A stretch of 64,000 bases of DNA from Limnohabitans sp. 2KL-1. GTDB lineage: Bacteria; Pseudomonadota; Gammaproteobacteria; Burkholderiales; Burkholderiaceae_C. The translations under genes were made by a program, and so were the position numbers. The notes beneath the pieces were generated by a model, which worked only from the letters and a program-made list of their open reading frames with translations, searched no databases and was not told the DNA's origin. The first letter of the stretch is position 1; the number at the start of each line of letters is the position of its first letter. Of this stretch, positions 9,859 through 19,488 are shown one piece after another. Location of the stretch: NCBI RefSeq assembly GCF_003063435.1, contig NZ_NESL01000004.1, forward strand, positions 1-64,000, written 5' to 3'.

Positions 9859-10233
9859 ATGGCGCGTAAGAAGCAATCGTCCGTACCGAACCGCGGTTTC
9901 CGCGTGGCCGACCAGATCCAGCGCGATCTGGCCGAGTTGATCGCGCGCGAGTTGAAAGACCCGCGCGTGGGCATGATCACGCTCAATGCGATCGAGGTCA
10001 CGCCCGATTACGCCCATGCCAAGGTCTATTTCAGTGTTTTGACGGGCAACCCCGAAGAAGCCACCGAAGGCCTGAATGCGGCAGCGGGCTTCCTGCGCAA
10101 TGGGTTGTTCAAGCGTTTGCACATCCACACCGTGCCGACTTTGCATTTTTTGTTTGACCGCACCACAGAGCGTGCATCGGACATGAACGCATTGATCGCC
10201 AAGGCGGTGTCGTCTCGCGCCCAAGAGGACTGA
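9859..10233 (+). CDS. rbfA: 30S ribosome-binding factor RbfA
   Basis: Cold-adaptation and 16S rRNA processing factor that binds free 30S subunits, 124 residues. The ATG directly abuts the infB stop codon with no spacer, so translation is probably coupled. Family features include [20 protein letters not shown] at the N-terminus, the [20 protein letters not shown] strand region and the C-terminal element [19 protein letters not shown]. The KH-like fold expected for RbfA fits this length. Two bases separate its stop from the truB start. Confidence 0.96.
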   Translation: MARKKQSSVPNRGFRVADQIQRDLAELIARELKDPRVGMITLNAIEVTPDYAHAKVYFSVLTGNPEEATEGLNAAAGFLRNGLFKRLHIHTVPTLHFLFDRTTERASDMNALIAKAVSSRAQED

Positions 10234-10235
10234 GC

Positions 10236-11216
10236 ATGAACGCGCCACGCACCAGGGTGCAGCGGCGCCCTGTGCACGGGGTGCTGTTGCTCGACAAACC
10301 GCTGGGTCTTTCCAGCAACCAGGCTTTGCAAAAAGCCAAGTGGTTGCTGCGGGCCGAGAAAGCAGGGCACACCGGGACGCTTGACCCGTTGGCCACGGGC
10401 GTTTTACCTTTGTGTTTTGGTGCGGCCACCAAGTTCAGTCAGCAGCATCTGGATGCCGACAAGACTTACGAGACCACGGTCAGACTGGGGCTGAAAACCA
10501 GCACAGCCGATGCCGAAGGCGAAGTGATTGAAACGCGTGAAGTGTCATGCACGCCGGGTAGGGTTGTGGAAGTGCTGGACCGGTTCATGGGGCCGATCAG
10601 CCAAGTGCCACCGATGCACAGCGCCTTGAAAAAGGACGGCAAGGCCTTGTACGAATATGCCCGCGAGGGCGAAACCGTTGAGCGCGAAGCGCGCAACGTG
10701 GTGATCCATGACCTGGATCTGCTGGACATGCAACTGCAAGGCGATGCGCCTTTTTTGCGTTTGCGTGTGCGTTGCAGCAAAGGGACTTACATCCGGACGC
10801 TGGGCGAAGACATCGCCGAGGCCCTGGGTTGTGGTGGTCATCTGAGCGCCTTGCGCCGCGTGGTGACGGGGCCTTTTGAGGCGTCACAGTGCGTGACGCT
10901 GCAGCAGCTGGAAGCGATGGACGAAGCCAGCCGCCTTGGTGCCTTGCTGCCTGTCGATGTTTTGTTGCCGGGCTACACCGAAGTGAGCCTGGACAGCGAC
11001 AACGCGGGACGTTTTTTGAGTGGGGTGCGCCGACGCGGCCCTTGGGTTGATTGTGATCAAGTCGTGGTGTATGGAGAACATCCTCGTGCCTTGCTGGGAA
11101 CAGCGCATGTGCATGGCGGCGAACTGATTCCGGGTCGATTGTTGAGCCCGATCGAAATTCAACAGATTTTGGAAAAATCACCTGCCACCGAGCCGTTGCT
11201 GGCCGAGCAGGTTTAA
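10236..11216 (+). CDS. truB: tRNA pseudouridine(55) synthase TruB
   Basis: Isomerises uridine-55 in the T loop of tRNAs to pseudouridine, 326 residues. The catalytic motif GHTGTLDPLATGVLP places the active-site aspartate at residue 49. KPLGLSSNQALQKAK precedes it, and the RCSKGTYIRTLGEDIAEALG signature lies near residue 180. A C-terminal domain of about 80 residues completes the protein. It is the fifth gene of the rimP-nusA-infB-rbfA-truB cluster, and typA follows 13 bases downstream with its own ribosome binding site. Nothing is missing. Confidence 0.96.
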   Translation: MNAPRTRVQRRPVHGVLLLDKPLGLSSNQALQKAKWLLRAEKAGHTGTLDPLATGVLPLCFGAATKFSQQHLDADKTYETTVRLGLKTSTADAEGEVIETREVSCTPGRVVEVLDRFMGPISQVPPMHSALKKDGKALYEYAREGETVEREARNVVIHDLDLLDMQLQGDAPFLRLRVRCSKGTYIRTLGEDIAEALGCGGHLSALRRVVTGPFEASQCVTLQQLEAMDEASRLGALLPVDVLLPGYTEVSLDSDNAGRFLSGVRRRGPWVDCDQVVVYGEHPRALLGTAHVHGGELIPGRLLSPIEIQQILEKSPATEPLLAEQV

Positions 11217-11229
11217 AGGAAGAGAAAGC

Positions 11230-13047
11230 ATGACCAAGCAAATCCGCAACATCGCCATCATCGCCCACGTTGACCATGGCAAAACCACCATGGTTGACCA
11301 GCTGCTGCGCCAATCGGGCACATTCGCTGACCACGAAAAAATCGTGGACACCGTGATGGACAACAACGCCATCGAACGTGAGCGCGGCATCACCATCCTG
11401 GCCAAAAACTGCGCCGTGAGCTGGGAAGGCACCCACATCAACATCGTGGACACCCCCGGTCACGCGGACTTCGGTGGCGAAGTGGAGCGCGCTTTGTCCA
11501 TGGTCGATGGCGTGGTGCTGTTGATCGATGCGCAAGAAGGCCCCATGCCTCAGACCCGTTTCGTGACCAAGAAGGCTTTGGCCTTGGGCCTCAAGCCCAT
11601 CGTGGTGGTGAACAAGGTCGACAAGCCCGGTGCCAACCCCGACAAAGTGGTCAACGCCGCTTTTGACCTGTTTGACAAGCTCGGTGCCAACGACGAGCAG
11701 CTCGACTTCCCCGTGGTGTATGCCTCCGGTATCAACGGCTGGACTTCGCTCGAAGAAGGCGCACCTGGCGAGCAGTGGGGCCCCGACATGTCGGCCCTGT
11801 TCAACACCGTGCTCAAGCACGTGCCTGCACAAAAAGGCGATCCAGCCGCACCACTGCAGTTGCAAATTTCCGCACTCGATTTCTCGACTTTCGTCGGTCG
11901 CATCGGCGTGGGCCGCATCAGCCAAGGCACCATCAAGCCCCAAATGGACGTGGTGGTCATGGAAGGCCCGGACGGCAAAGCCATCAAAGGCCGCGTCAAC
12001 CAAGTGCTCAAGTTCCAAGGTCTGGACCGTGTGCAGGTGACCGAAGCCGGTCCTGGCGACATCGTGTTGATCAACGGCATTGCCGAATTGAACATCGGTG
12101 TGACCGTGACCGATCCGGCCAACCCCGCACCGCTGCCGATGCTGAAGGTGGACGAGCCCACTCTGACCATGAACTTCTGCGTGAACACCAGCCCCTTGGC
12201 TGGCCGCGAAGGCAAGTTCGTCACCAGCCGTCAAATCTGGGACCGCCTGCAAAAAGAACTGCAACACAACGTGGCGCTGCGCGTCAAAGAAACCGACGAA
12301 GAAGGTATCTTTGAAGTCATGGGCCGTGGTGAATTGCACCTGACCATCTTGTTGGAAAACATGCGCCGCGAAGGCTACGAAATGGCCGTGTCCAAGCCAC
12401 GCGTGGTGTTCCGTGATGTCAACGGCGAGCGCCATGAGCCCATCGAGTTGGTGACTGCCGACATCGAAGAAACACACCAGGGCGGCGTGATGCAAGCTTT
12501 GGGCGAGCGCAAGGGCGAACTGGTCAACATGGAACCCGATGGCCGTGGTCGTGTCCGTCTGGAATACCGCATTCCTGCCCGTGGCCTGATCGGTTTCACC
12601 AACGAATTCTTGAACTTGACCCGTGGTTCCGGCCTGATCTCCAACATCTTCGACAGCTACGAAGCCCACAAGGGTGACATTGGCGGCCGCAAGAACGGTG
12701 TGCTGATCTCGATGGACGATGGTGAAATTTTCACCTACGCTCTGGGCAAGCTGGACGACCGTGGTCGCATGTTCGTCAAGGCGAACGATCCGGTGTATGA
12801 GGGCATGATTGTGGGTATCCACAGCCGTGACAACGATCTGGTGGTCAACGCCACGCGTACCAAGCAGCTGACCAACTTCCGTGTCTCCGGCAAGGAAGAC
12901 GCGATCAAGATCACGCCCCCGATTGACCTGACTCTGGAATACGGCGTCGAGTTCATCGAGGACGACGAATTGGTCGAAATCACGCCCAAGAGCGTGCGTC
13001 TGCGCAAGCGTTTCCTGAAGGAAAGCGACCGCAAGCGCAACAAGTGA
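11230..13047 (+). CDS. typA: Ribosome-associated GTPase TypA/BipA
   Basis: Translational GTPase that acts in ribosome assembly and stress or low-temperature growth, 605 residues. Motifs: AHVDHGKT (residues 12-19), the switch element [21 protein letters not shown] and NKVDKPG. EF-G-like domains III and V and the BipA-specific C-terminal domain follow ([19 protein letters not shown]). The last residues are strongly basic ([14 protein letters not shown]). The start ATG at 11230 has the upstream sequence AAAGGAAGAG as ribosome binding site. It extends the truB operon with only 13 bases between the genes. Confidence 0.96.
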   Translation: MTKQIRNIAIIAHVDHGKTTMVDQLLRQSGTFADHEKIVDTVMDNNAIERERGITILAKNCAVSWEGTHINIVDTPGHADFGGEVERALSMVDGVVLLIDAQEGPMPQTRFVTKKALALGLKPIVVVNKVDKPGANPDKVVNAAFDLFDKLGANDEQLDFPVVYASGINGWTSLEEGAPGEQWGPDMSALFNTVLKHVPAQKGDPAAPLQLQISALDFSTFVGRIGVGRISQGTIKPQMDVVVMEGPDGKAIKGRVNQVLKFQGLDRVQVTEAGPGDIVLINGIAELNIGVTVTDPANPAPLPMLKVDEPTLTMNFCVNTSPLAGREGKFVTSRQIWDRLQKELQHNVALRVKETDEEGIFEVMGRGELHLTILLENMRREGYEMAVSKPRVVFRDVNGERHEPIELVTADIEETHQGGVMQALGERKGELVNMEPDGRGRVRLEYRIPARGLIGFTNEFLNLTRGSGLISNIFDSYEAHKGDIGGRKNGVLISMDDGEIFTYALGKLDDRGRMFVKANDPVYEGMIVGIHSRDNDLVVNATRTKQLTNFRVSGKEDAIKITPPIDLTLEYGVEFIEDDELVEITPKSVRLRKRFLKESDRKRNK

Positions 13048-13060
13048 TCGGCTGACGATC

Positions 13061-13945
13061 ATGCGTTTGACGCACGGTATGGCCGTCTGGACCATGGTGG
13101 GCGTCACCGCCCTGTGGTCCATGGCCGGGGTGGTGACAAGGCACCTGGAGCAAGCCCGCAGCTTTGAAGTCACCTTCTGGCGCAGCTTCTTCACGGTGGT
13201 CTCACTGCTGGTCATCCTGCCTGTGTGGCAGGGCCGAAGTGTCTGGACACGGCTGCCTTTGCGCAGCCGTTACTTTTGGTTCTCCGGTTTGTGCTGGAGC
13301 ATCATGTTCACTGCGTTCATGGTGGCGCTCACCTTGACGGCGGTGGCCAATGTGCTGATCACCATGGCGGTGGGGCCTTTGCTCACGGCCTTGATCACCC
13401 GGGTGTTTTTGGGCCATCGGTTGCCCGCACGGACCTGGCTGGCCATTGTGTTGGCAGGCATCGGCATTGGCTGGATGTATGGCTCACAGCTCAGCTTGGG
13501 CGATCCGAATTTCCTGATCGGCTCCTTGGTGGCTTTGTGTGTGCCCATCGCAGGTTCGGTGCAATGGACCTTGGTGCAAAAAAGCCAGAGCGAGGGCCAA
13601 AACCTGGACCTCGTGCCCTCGGTCTTGTTGGGTGCCATCTTGTCGACTTTGCTGACCTTGCCCTTGTCCATGCCGTTTCAGGCGTCAAGCCACGATGTGG
13701 GTTGGTTGGCCATCCTCGGTTTGTTCCAACTGGCCATCCCTTGCGCTTTGTCCGTGGTGTGCGCCCGGGTGCTCAAAGCGCCTGAAGTGGCTTTGCTGGC
13801 CTTGCTCGAAATCGTTTTTGGTATCGCACTGGCTTGGTGGGGTGCCAACGAAGCCCCTCAGTTGAGCGTACTCTTGGGAGGTGCCCTGGTTTTGGGTGCC
13901 TTGCTTCTCAATGAATGGTTAGGCTGGAGACAAAACAATGTCTGA
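13061..13945 (+). CDS. DMT-superfamily (EamA) transporter
   Basis: Predicted inner-membrane exporter of the drug/metabolite transporter superfamily, 294 residues. Two EamA repeats with about ten hydrophobic spans are evident. Examples are TMVGVTALWSMAGVVTRHLE at the N-terminus, the span ANVLITMAVGPLLTALITRV, and a second half ending in a long hydrophobic helix and a short basic tail. The substrate cannot be predicted. It starts 13 bases after typA and overlaps the following acyl-CoA gene by 8 bases, so it may be read through from typA and is probably co-expressed with its neighbour. Confidence 0.85.
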   Translation: MRLTHGMAVWTMVGVTALWSMAGVVTRHLEQARSFEVTFWRSFFTVVSLLVILPVWQGRSVWTRLPLRSRYFWFSGLCWSIMFTAFMVALTLTAVANVLITMAVGPLLTALITRVFLGHRLPARTWLAIVLAGIGIGWMYGSQLSLGDPNFLIGSLVALCVPIAGSVQWTLVQKSQSEGQNLDLVPSVLLGAILSTLLTLPLSMPFQASSHDVGWLAILGLFQLAIPCALSVVCARVLKAPEVALLALLEIVFGIALAWWGANEAPQLSVLLGGALVLGALLLNEWLGWRQNNV

Positions 13946-15020
13946 TGTCATCGCGCAAATTGAAGGCCGCATCGGCTGCATCACACTGAACCGACCCAAG
14001 GCACTCAATGCCTTGTCGTTGGATATGGTGCGTCAGATCACCGCCGCTTTGCTGACTTGGCAAAACGACCCTCAGGTGCTGGCGGTGGCGGTGCGTGGCA
14101 TGGGCAAGGAGGGGCCTTTCGGGTCCTTCTGTGCGGGGGGGGACATCCGGTTTTTTCACCAGGCGGCCACAGCGGGAGATCCCCGTCTGGAAGATTTCTT
14201 CACCGAAGAGTACCGACTGAACCATTTGATTCATACCTACCCCAAGCCCTATGTGGCCTTGATAGATGGCATCGTCATGGGTGGGGGCATGGGCATCAGC
14301 CAGGGGGCCAGTGTGCGTGTTGTCACCGAGCGCAGCAAGATGGCCATGCCCGAAACCAACATCGGCTTGTTTCCCGATGTTGGTGGCGGTTATTTCCTGA
14401 GCCGCTGTCCCGGTCATCTGGGCGAATACTTGGGCCTCACGGGGCACATGCTTCAGGGCGAAGAGGCTGTTCATGCAGGCTTGGCAGATGGCTGCATCTC
14501 TTCGGGCAAATTGCCTCACCTGTGGCAGACCCTGATTGAAACACCGTTTGAAAATGGTGAAGCTGTCGAGCGCTGGGTCGCCACGCAGTTTGAGCGCCTG
14601 CAGAAAACCGGACTGGATCACCGTGCCGAGATGGACGCCACGTTCGCGCAAGCCAGTGTGGTCGAGATCCTGGAGCGGCTGGAGTTGGCCGCAGACGAGT
14701 GGGCTCGGCACACGGCGCAAACTTTGCGCACACGTTCGCCCCTCATGCTGCACGTGGTGCTGGAGCAGATACGTCGTGCGCGCACGCTCAGCCTGGCCGA
14801 TGACCTGCGCATGGAGCGTGATCTGGTGCGCCATTGCTTTGCGCTGCGCCCTGTGGCCCACAGCGAAACGGTGGAGGGCATTCGGGCTTTGGCGGTGGAC
14901 AAAGACCACCAGCCGAAATGGCAGCCTGCGAGAGCAGAAGACGTGAATGCCTCGGAAGTGGCCGCATTTTTTGTCAGTCCTTGGCCACCGCAGGCGCATC
15001 CTCTGCGTGAGTTGCGTTGA
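13938..15020 (+). CDS. Enoyl-CoA hydratase/isomerase family protein, 3-hydroxyisobutyryl-CoA hydrolase-like
   Basis: Cytoplasmic crotonase-fold enzyme of 360 residues. The length and motifs point to the 3-hydroxyisobutyryl-CoA hydrolase branch (valine degradation) rather than a short 260-residue hydratase. The oxyanion-hole segments are GSFCAGGDIRFFHQ and DGIVMGGGMGISQGA. The segment ETNIGLFPDVGGGYFLSR is the hydrolase-type signature carrying the catalytic Glu/Asp region. The C-terminal half, about 150 residues, matches the ECH_2 extension. The start overlaps the transporter stop by 8 bases and CTGGAGA precedes it as binding site. The precise substrate is inferred from family only. Confidence 0.82.
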   Translation: MSDVIAQIEGRIGCITLNRPKALNALSLDMVRQITAALLTWQNDPQVLAVAVRGMGKEGPFGSFCAGGDIRFFHQAATAGDPRLEDFFTEEYRLNHLIHTYPKPYVALIDGIVMGGGMGISQGASVRVVTERSKMAMPETNIGLFPDVGGGYFLSRCPGHLGEYLGLTGHMLQGEEAVHAGLADGCISSGKLPHLWQTLIETPFENGEAVERWVATQFERLQKTGLDHRAEMDATFAQASVVEILERLELAADEWARHTAQTLRTRSPLMLHVVLEQIRRARTLSLADDLRMERDLVRHCFALRPVAHSETVEGIRALAVDKDHQPKWQPARAEDVNASEVAAFFVSPWPPQAHPLRELR

Positions 15021-15206
15021 TCGCTTCACGCGCGCACATCGCCATGACAAGGGCCGGTCTGTGCAGCTGGCTGGCTTCGGGTCTTGATGACGCGGATGAG
15101 CCCCTTGCCTTTGCGGCTGTGTGTGCGTGACGCTGCCTGAGCCGAAGACCCCGTTCAGCGTTGGCCGACCTCTGGCAGCCAAATTCTTCTTTATCACCCT
15201 TGATCC

Positions 15207-15701
15207 ATGACCGACGACCTCCAAGACACCTTGCTCATCCAACAACCCCGCTTGTGGCAGGACGAACGCTGGACTGCCAAGGTCATCAAAAACGAAGATG
15301 ACGACGGTTGGGCGGTGGCCATGTTCAAGCAGGGTGAGTCCGAGCCTGCGCTGGTCGGGCCCTGGACCATGGGCCGCGACAAAAAGAACCCCAAGCCGTT
15401 GGATGGAACGGCCTTCATCACCTTGGTCAAAACCGCCAGCGAATTTGTGCGCCGGAGTGAACAGCAATGGCACGCTACGCTGCACCAGTCGGTCACAGTG
15501 AATGGCCCTTCAGGTCGCGTGACGGTGTTGCTGGACATCGTGCCCGATGACGACAACCCCTATGCGGTACTGGGTGCGCAAGACGAGGGCGGCGATGCCT
15601 TGGCCGAGTTGAAGGTGGATGCGGGGTTCAAGCTCAATCGGCAGTCAGCCCAAGCCTGGGTGGACGCCGAATTTGAGCAGCCAGGCCGCGGGCGACGCTG
15701 A
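15207..15701 (+). CDS. Conserved-looking hypothetical protein, 164 aa
   Basis: I do not recognise a named family. The 164-residue protein is soluble and acidic, without signal peptide or membrane span, and is rich in short beta-like segments (WTAKVIKNEDDDGWAVAMFK, GRVTVLLDIVPDDDNPY). The sequence AFITLVKTASEFVRRSEQQW looks like a single amphipathic helix. Codon use resembles the neighbours, which supports real coding. It stands alone: 186 bases separate it from the acyl-CoA gene, and it converges with the Bug receptor gene, 24 bases away. The gap upstream (15021-15206) shows no RNA gene or clear promoter. Function unknown. Confidence 0.7.
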   Translation: MTDDLQDTLLIQQPRLWQDERWTAKVIKNEDDDGWAVAMFKQGESEPALVGPWTMGRDKKNPKPLDGTAFITLVKTASEFVRRSEQQWHATLHQSVTVNGPSGRVTVLLDIVPDDDNPYAVLGAQDEGGDALAELKVDAGFKLNRQSAQAWVDAEFEQPGRGRR

Positions 15702-15725
15702 AATCGCTGCAGCGTCTGTTGGGTT

Positions 15726-16751
15726 TTATTGGGCCTTGGCGCCAGACTCTTTCACGACTTTGGCCCATTTGGTGATCTCTGTGGCTTGGTAGCGGGCCAG
15801 CTCGTCAGGGCTGGACAGCACGGGGTCCAGGCCCAGGGTTTTCAGCCGCTCCTGAACCTCGGGCAGCTTGAACACGCGCAGCACTTCGGCATGCAGCCGG
15901 TCGATGATGGGGCGGGGCACATTCGCCGGGGCAAACATGGCAAACCAGGTGGTGGCCTCAAATCCCAGCACAAATTCGGCCACGGTGGGCACGTCAGGCG
16001 CAGCCGGTGAGCGGGTGGCGGTGGTTTGCGCCAGCGCCCGGATCTTGCCTTCTTTGGCCATGGGCAAAGCCGAGGGCATGTTGTCAAACATGACCTGGAT
16101 GCTGCCCCCAATCAGATCTGGAATGGCATATTGCCGACCCTTGTAAGGCACATGCGTCATGCTGGTGCCCGTGAGGGATTTGAACAATTCACCCGACACA
16201 TGCACCGAGGTGCCCACACCGGGGGAGCCAAACGACAGCTTGTTGGGATTGGCCTTCATGTAGGTGATCAGCTCGGGCACGGTCTTGACGGGCAAGTCGT
16301 TGTTCACCACCAGCAGATTGGGGGCCGAAGCGACCAGGGAGATCGGTGAAAAATTTTTCACCATGTCGTAGGGCATCTTCTCGTAAAGCGCGCCGTTGAT
16401 CGAGTGTGTACCCACCGTGCCCATGACGATGGTGTGACCGTCGTTGGGTGACTTGGCCACGATATCGGCACCAATGTTCCCGCCAGCGCCGGGTTTGTTG
16501 TCCACCACGACCGGAAAACCGAGCTGGGCTTTTTCGCTGAACAAGCGTGCCAGGATGTCGGGTGCACCGCCGGAGGGGAAGGTGACCACCAAACGCAAGG
16601 GTTTAACGGGAAACGTTTGGGCTGCTGTCGAGGTGGTGAGCAAGGCCATCAGTACCAACAGCAACAGGCCGACCTGGTGTCGCAGTGCGGATGCGATGAG
16701 GCCTGGCTTTGTCGAGCCCGCAAAACAGTGAAAGGCAAAACGAGCTGGCAT
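15726..16751 (-). CDS. Bug/TctC-family periplasmic solute-binding protein
   Basis: Periplasmic receptor of the tripartite tricarboxylate transporter (Bug) family, 341 residues, binding a small carboxylate or other organic anion. A hydrophobic signal segment (LLLLVLMALLTTSTAAQ) precedes the mature start. Family motifs include LVVTFPSGGAPDILARLFSE, VDNKPGAGGNIGADIVAKSP and HVPYKG. The start at 16751 is supported by AAGGAGAT a few bases upstream; an earlier in-frame ATG lacks this. No TctA/TctB membrane genes are nearby, as is common for the many orphan Bug genes of Burkholderiales. The ligand is unknown. It is divergent from the MFS gene. Confidence 0.9.
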   Translation of the reverse strand: MPARFAFHCFAGSTKPGLIASALRHQVGLLLLVLMALLTTSTAAQTFPVKPLRLVVTFPSGGAPDILARLFSEKAQLGFPVVVDNKPGAGGNIGADIVAKSPNDGHTIVMGTVGTHSINGALYEKMPYDMVKNFSPISLVASAPNLLVVNNDLPVKTVPELITYMKANPNKLSFGSPGVGTSVHVSGELFKSLTGTSMTHVPYKGRQYAIPDLIGGSIQVMFDNMPSALPMAKEGKIRALAQTTATRSPAAPDVPTVAEFVLGFEATTWFAMFAPANVPRPIIDRLHAEVLRVFKLPEVQERLKTLGLDPVLSSPDELARYQATEITKWAKVVKESGAKAQ

Positions 16752-16870
16752 AGGATCTCCTTGAGATTTCACTTTAGGGGTCAACGCGCTGCAACGGGAG
16801 GGTGAAAACCCTTTGTCCGTGAGCGAGGTGGGATAGGGCGGTGTACTTCGAAGTCTGTTGCCAAGGTGTC

Positions 16871-16893
16871 ACCGGCTGAAGAGGAAAGCCGGT
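16871..16893. repeat. 7-bp inverted repeat in divergent intergenic region
   Basis: ACCGGCT (16871-16877) and AGCCGGT (16887-16893) form a perfect inverted repeat around a 9-base spacer, about 35 bases before the MFS start. It could be a regulator site for the divergent Bug/MFS pair, but no adjacent regulator gene exists and chance is not excluded. Confidence 0.25.
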
Positions 16894-16928
16894 TCACTGC
16901 TCACATTGCGTGGATACTTGAGCCTGAA

Positions 16929-18110
16929 ATGTCTCAAAGCAACCCTGCTCAAGTTCGTCCGTTGCACCCCTGGCAAGTTGTGCTGGGCGGCATCTGTGGT
17001 CTGGTGTTGACCATCGGACTGGCACGTTTTGCCTACACACCGATGTTGCCTGCATTGCAGCAACAAACCGGTTTGAGTGATGCTGCAGCCGGTGCGCTTG
17101 CCGCCGTCAATTACGCCGGATACATCGCCGGAGCCTTGGTGGCGGCGTGGATGGACGATGTGCATTGGCGGCATCGCTTCTACAGCATGGGTTTGTGGAT
17201 GGCCTTGCTCACCACGGCGGCGATGGCATTGTCGAACTGGTTGCCCTCATGGATGCTGTGGCGCTTCCTGGGCGGTCTGTGTGGTGCCACGGGCATGTTG
17301 CTGGGCTCGGGCCTGGTGCTGGGCTGGCTGATGCGGCAAGGCCGCAGGCCTGAGCTGGGCATTTTTTTCATGGGCATTGGGCTGGGCATTGTCGTGACGG
17401 CTTTGGGCGTCTTGGCCTTGTCGAGGCTTTGGTCGTCATGGTCCGATCAATGGCTCGCTTTTGCGGCATTGGGATTGGTTTTTTTCGTGCCAGCTTGGCG
17501 ATGGCGCCCTCCGGTGCCTCCAGCGTCAGGTTTGACGGCCGCTGCGCAGGGGATGCCTCCGATATCACGCCGCTGGATGTGGACGCTGGCATTGAGTTAT
17601 TTCGCCGCCGGCTGGGGGTTTGTGATCAGCGCGACTTTCACCGTGACCATTGTTGAGCGCGAACCGGCTTTGGCCAGCCACGGGCCTTGGGTTTGGGCGC
17701 TGGTGGGGCTGGCTGCCATGCCGGCTGTTTTTGTATGGGATCTAGTGGCTCGGCGCGTGGGCGACATACGCGCTTTGTTGTTCGCTTACGGTCTGCAAAC
17801 GGTGGCCATTGTGCTGCCCGCCTTGTCCGGCTCGCTGGCGGCAGCGCTGGGGGCTGCGTTGGGTTACGGAGCCACTTTCATTGGCATTGTCAGCCTGACG
17901 TTGGCCTTGGTTGGACGCCGCGCACCCAGCAACCCGGGCAAAGCCATGGCACGTTTGACTTTGAGTTACGGGGCAGCCCAAATGCTGGCACCGATGGTCG
18001 CTGGGGCCATGGCGCAGGCTTCGGGCAGCTTCAAAGGAGCGCTTTGGCTGACGGCTTTGGTGATGTTGATCGGTATGGCCTTGCTGGCCACTTTGCCCGA
18101 AGAGGCGTGA
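16929..18110 (+). CDS. YbfB/YjiJ-family MFS transporter
   Basis: Predicted inner-membrane transporter, 393 residues from the ATG at 16929 (an upstream in-frame GTG would add 21 unlikely residues). About twelve membrane spans are visible. The N-terminal element GLARFAYTPMLPALQQQTGL is the hallmark of the YbfB/YjiJ branch of the major facilitator superfamily. Typical small-residue helices follow, such as AAGALAAVNYAGYIAGALVA, then GGLCGATGMLLGSGLVLGWL. The substrate is unknown. The stop codon directly abuts the stop codon of the convergent glyoxalase-like gene (18108-18110 against 18111-18113), leaving no room for a conventional terminator between them. Confidence 0.88.
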   Translation: MSQSNPAQVRPLHPWQVVLGGICGLVLTIGLARFAYTPMLPALQQQTGLSDAAAGALAAVNYAGYIAGALVAAWMDDVHWRHRFYSMGLWMALLTTAAMALSNWLPSWMLWRFLGGLCGATGMLLGSGLVLGWLMRQGRRPELGIFFMGIGLGIVVTALGVLALSRLWSSWSDQWLAFAALGLVFFVPAWRWRPPVPPASGLTAAAQGMPPISRRWMWTLALSYFAAGWGFVISATFTVTIVEREPALASHGPWVWALVGLAAMPAVFVWDLVARRVGDIRALLFAYGLQTVAIVLPALSGSLAAALGAALGYGATFIGIVSLTLALVGRRAPSNPGKAMARLTLSYGAAQMLAPMVAGAMAQASGSFKGALWLTALVMLIGMALLATLPEEA

Positions 18111-18818
18111 TCACAAGCCTTGGCTGTGCAGCTGAATCAGGCCTTTGGGGGTTTGCAGTGTGGCGGTGATGTAGTTCGGCCCCGTTTCAATTTGCACACC
18201 ACTCAGGCCGATGGCGTCATAAGCGGCTTGCAGTTTGTCTGCACTGGGGTGGCTGACCGTCAGGCTTTGCAAAGAGACACCTGAGCGGGGCAAGCTGTTG
18301 CGCGGGTGCAGGCGCAGTGGGTCGGAGGCATCGGGCTTGCCCCACTGGATCAAGGTGGGCAAGGTGCCGTTGAACAGCCGCTCCCCGTCTTCGCGCACAG
18401 TGATTTGCCAATGAAGTGTGCCCTTGCCGGACTTTCGGCTGGCATGGACCACCTGGCCGCGTTCAATGCCCTGGGTCCGCAAAACATGCCGTGCAGCTTT
18501 GATGTCGTCGGTGCTGCTGACAAAGTGGATCAACCGGGGCTCTTGCGCCACCGCCTTTTGCAAGACCTTGTCGTCCATGTCGAACCAGCGCGTCACCTGT
18601 GCGCGCGGGGGTATTGAGGCCTTGGGGTTGATGGCGATGATTTCAAAGTAGGCCAGTGGGTAGGCAGGCGTGGCGATCTTGAACAGTCGGTTGTGGGTGC
18701 CGTACTTTTCATGCTCTCCACCGCTGCCGGGCGTGATGCCTAAAGTGTTTTCACACCACTCGACGCCCGCTTCGAGGGACGAGGCCATGACCACCAGATG
18801 GTCGATTTGTGTTTTCAT
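18111..18818 (-). CDS. VOC-superfamily glyoxalase-like domain protein
   Basis: Cytoplasmic 235-residue protein whose N-terminus (MKTQIDHLVVMASSLEAGVE) and the following LGITPGSGGEHEKYGTHNRL match the glyoxalase-like domain (Pfam PF13468 type) of the vicinal-oxygen-chelate superfamily. A second repeat may lie in the C-terminal part, from LQSLTVSHPSADKLQAAYDA to GPNYITATLQTPKGLIQL. Metal-ligand residues cannot be assigned safely and the substrate is unknown. Its start overlaps the stop of the upstream NlpC/P60 gene by 4 bases (TCAT on the plus strand), so the two are translated from one message despite unrelated functions. Confidence 0.8.
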   Translation of the reverse strand: MKTQIDHLVVMASSLEAGVEWCENTLGITPGSGGEHEKYGTHNRLFKIATPAYPLAYFEIIAINPKASIPPRAQVTRWFDMDDKVLQKAVAQEPRLIHFVSSTDDIKAARHVLRTQGIERGQVVHASRKSGKGTLHWQITVREDGERLFNGTLPTLIQWGKPDASDPLRLHPRNSLPRSGVSLQSLTVSHPSADKLQAAYDAIGLSGVQIETGPNYITATLQTPKGLIQLHSQGL

Positions 18819-19366
18819 GGTTTGCCGGATTCAGTGTCCAGCGGGACCCGCCGGGCACCGTTGAAGCGTTGTTGCCAATAGGCGCTGCGCATGTCTTCGA
18901 CTTTGACCGATTTGCCAGTGCGGGGCGAATGGATGAATTTGCCATCGCCCAAGTAAATACCGACGTGACTGAATGTGCGCTTCATGGTGTTGAAAAACAC
19001 CAGGTCACCGGGTTGAAGTTCGCTGCGATCGATCACCTCAGTGGACCGGGCCTGCTCCTCTGCGCGGTGGGGCAGCAAACGACCCACCGATTTTTCATAG
19101 AGGTGGCGCACAAAGCCGCTGCAATCAAAGCCGGAGGCCTCGCTGCTGCCGCCGCGTTTGTAGGGCACCCCCAACAAACCCATGGCTTGGGTGATCAGAC
19201 CCGTGGCTTTGTCGCTGGCTTTGTCCTTGGCGCCATAGAGTTGGTCGGTCAAATGAGAGACCATGCTTTTGTCGGCCGCCGACTTGGTGACGTCCTCGTC
19301 CTGCGGGGCGGCTTGCGCCGCAGATGACAGGGCAAACCAGAGAAATGAAATGATCAACAAACGCAT
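18815..19366 (-). CDS. NlpC/P60 (C40) family peptidoglycan peptidase
   Basis: Secreted cell-wall peptidase predicted to cut within peptidoglycan stem peptides, 183 residues. The ATG at 19366 gives a clean signal peptide (MRLLIISFLWFALSSAAQA); longer versions begin with unlikely residues. The catalytic cysteine lies in SGFDCSGFVRHLYEKS. The histidine lies in TFSHVGIYLGDGKFIHSP, and LQPGDLVFF is the usual linking motif. There is no lipobox and no SH3 or LysM domain, so this is a minimal single-domain enzyme with a short N-terminal helix region. It heads a two-gene operon with the VOC gene. Confidence 0.88.
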   Translation of the reverse strand: MRLLIISFLWFALSSAAQAAPQDEDVTKSAADKSMVSHLTDQLYGAKDKASDKATGLITQAMGLLGVPYKRGGSSEASGFDCSGFVRHLYEKSVGRLLPHRAEEQARSTEVIDRSELQPGDLVFFNTMKRTFSHVGIYLGDGKFIHSPRTGKSVKVEDMRSAYWQQRFNGARRVPLDTESGKP

Positions 19367-19488
19367 AAGCGGGCAAGCATACCTGATCCTTGTGAATTGA
19401 ACCCTTTTGAACCACTTGGATGGGTAACTGTTTGTCTGTAGGCTTGCTCGCGCCTGCGACAATCGGGGCCATCTGAAATGGGGTGCTT

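Noticed and set aside
10597..13215. An 872-codon minus-strand frame opposite truB and typA
   Set aside because: Antisense shadow of two strongly supported genes; no motifs, no ribosome binding site context.
15021..15206. 186-base gap examined for a tRNA, small RNA or small gene
   Set aside because: No cloverleaf, terminator or convincing promoter; the only short frame (28 codons) has no binding site.
13908..15485. A 525-codon minus-strand frame across the acyl-CoA gene and following gap
   Set aside because: Overlaps two better-supported plus-strand genes and shows no recognisable family; ends arbitrarily in the gap.
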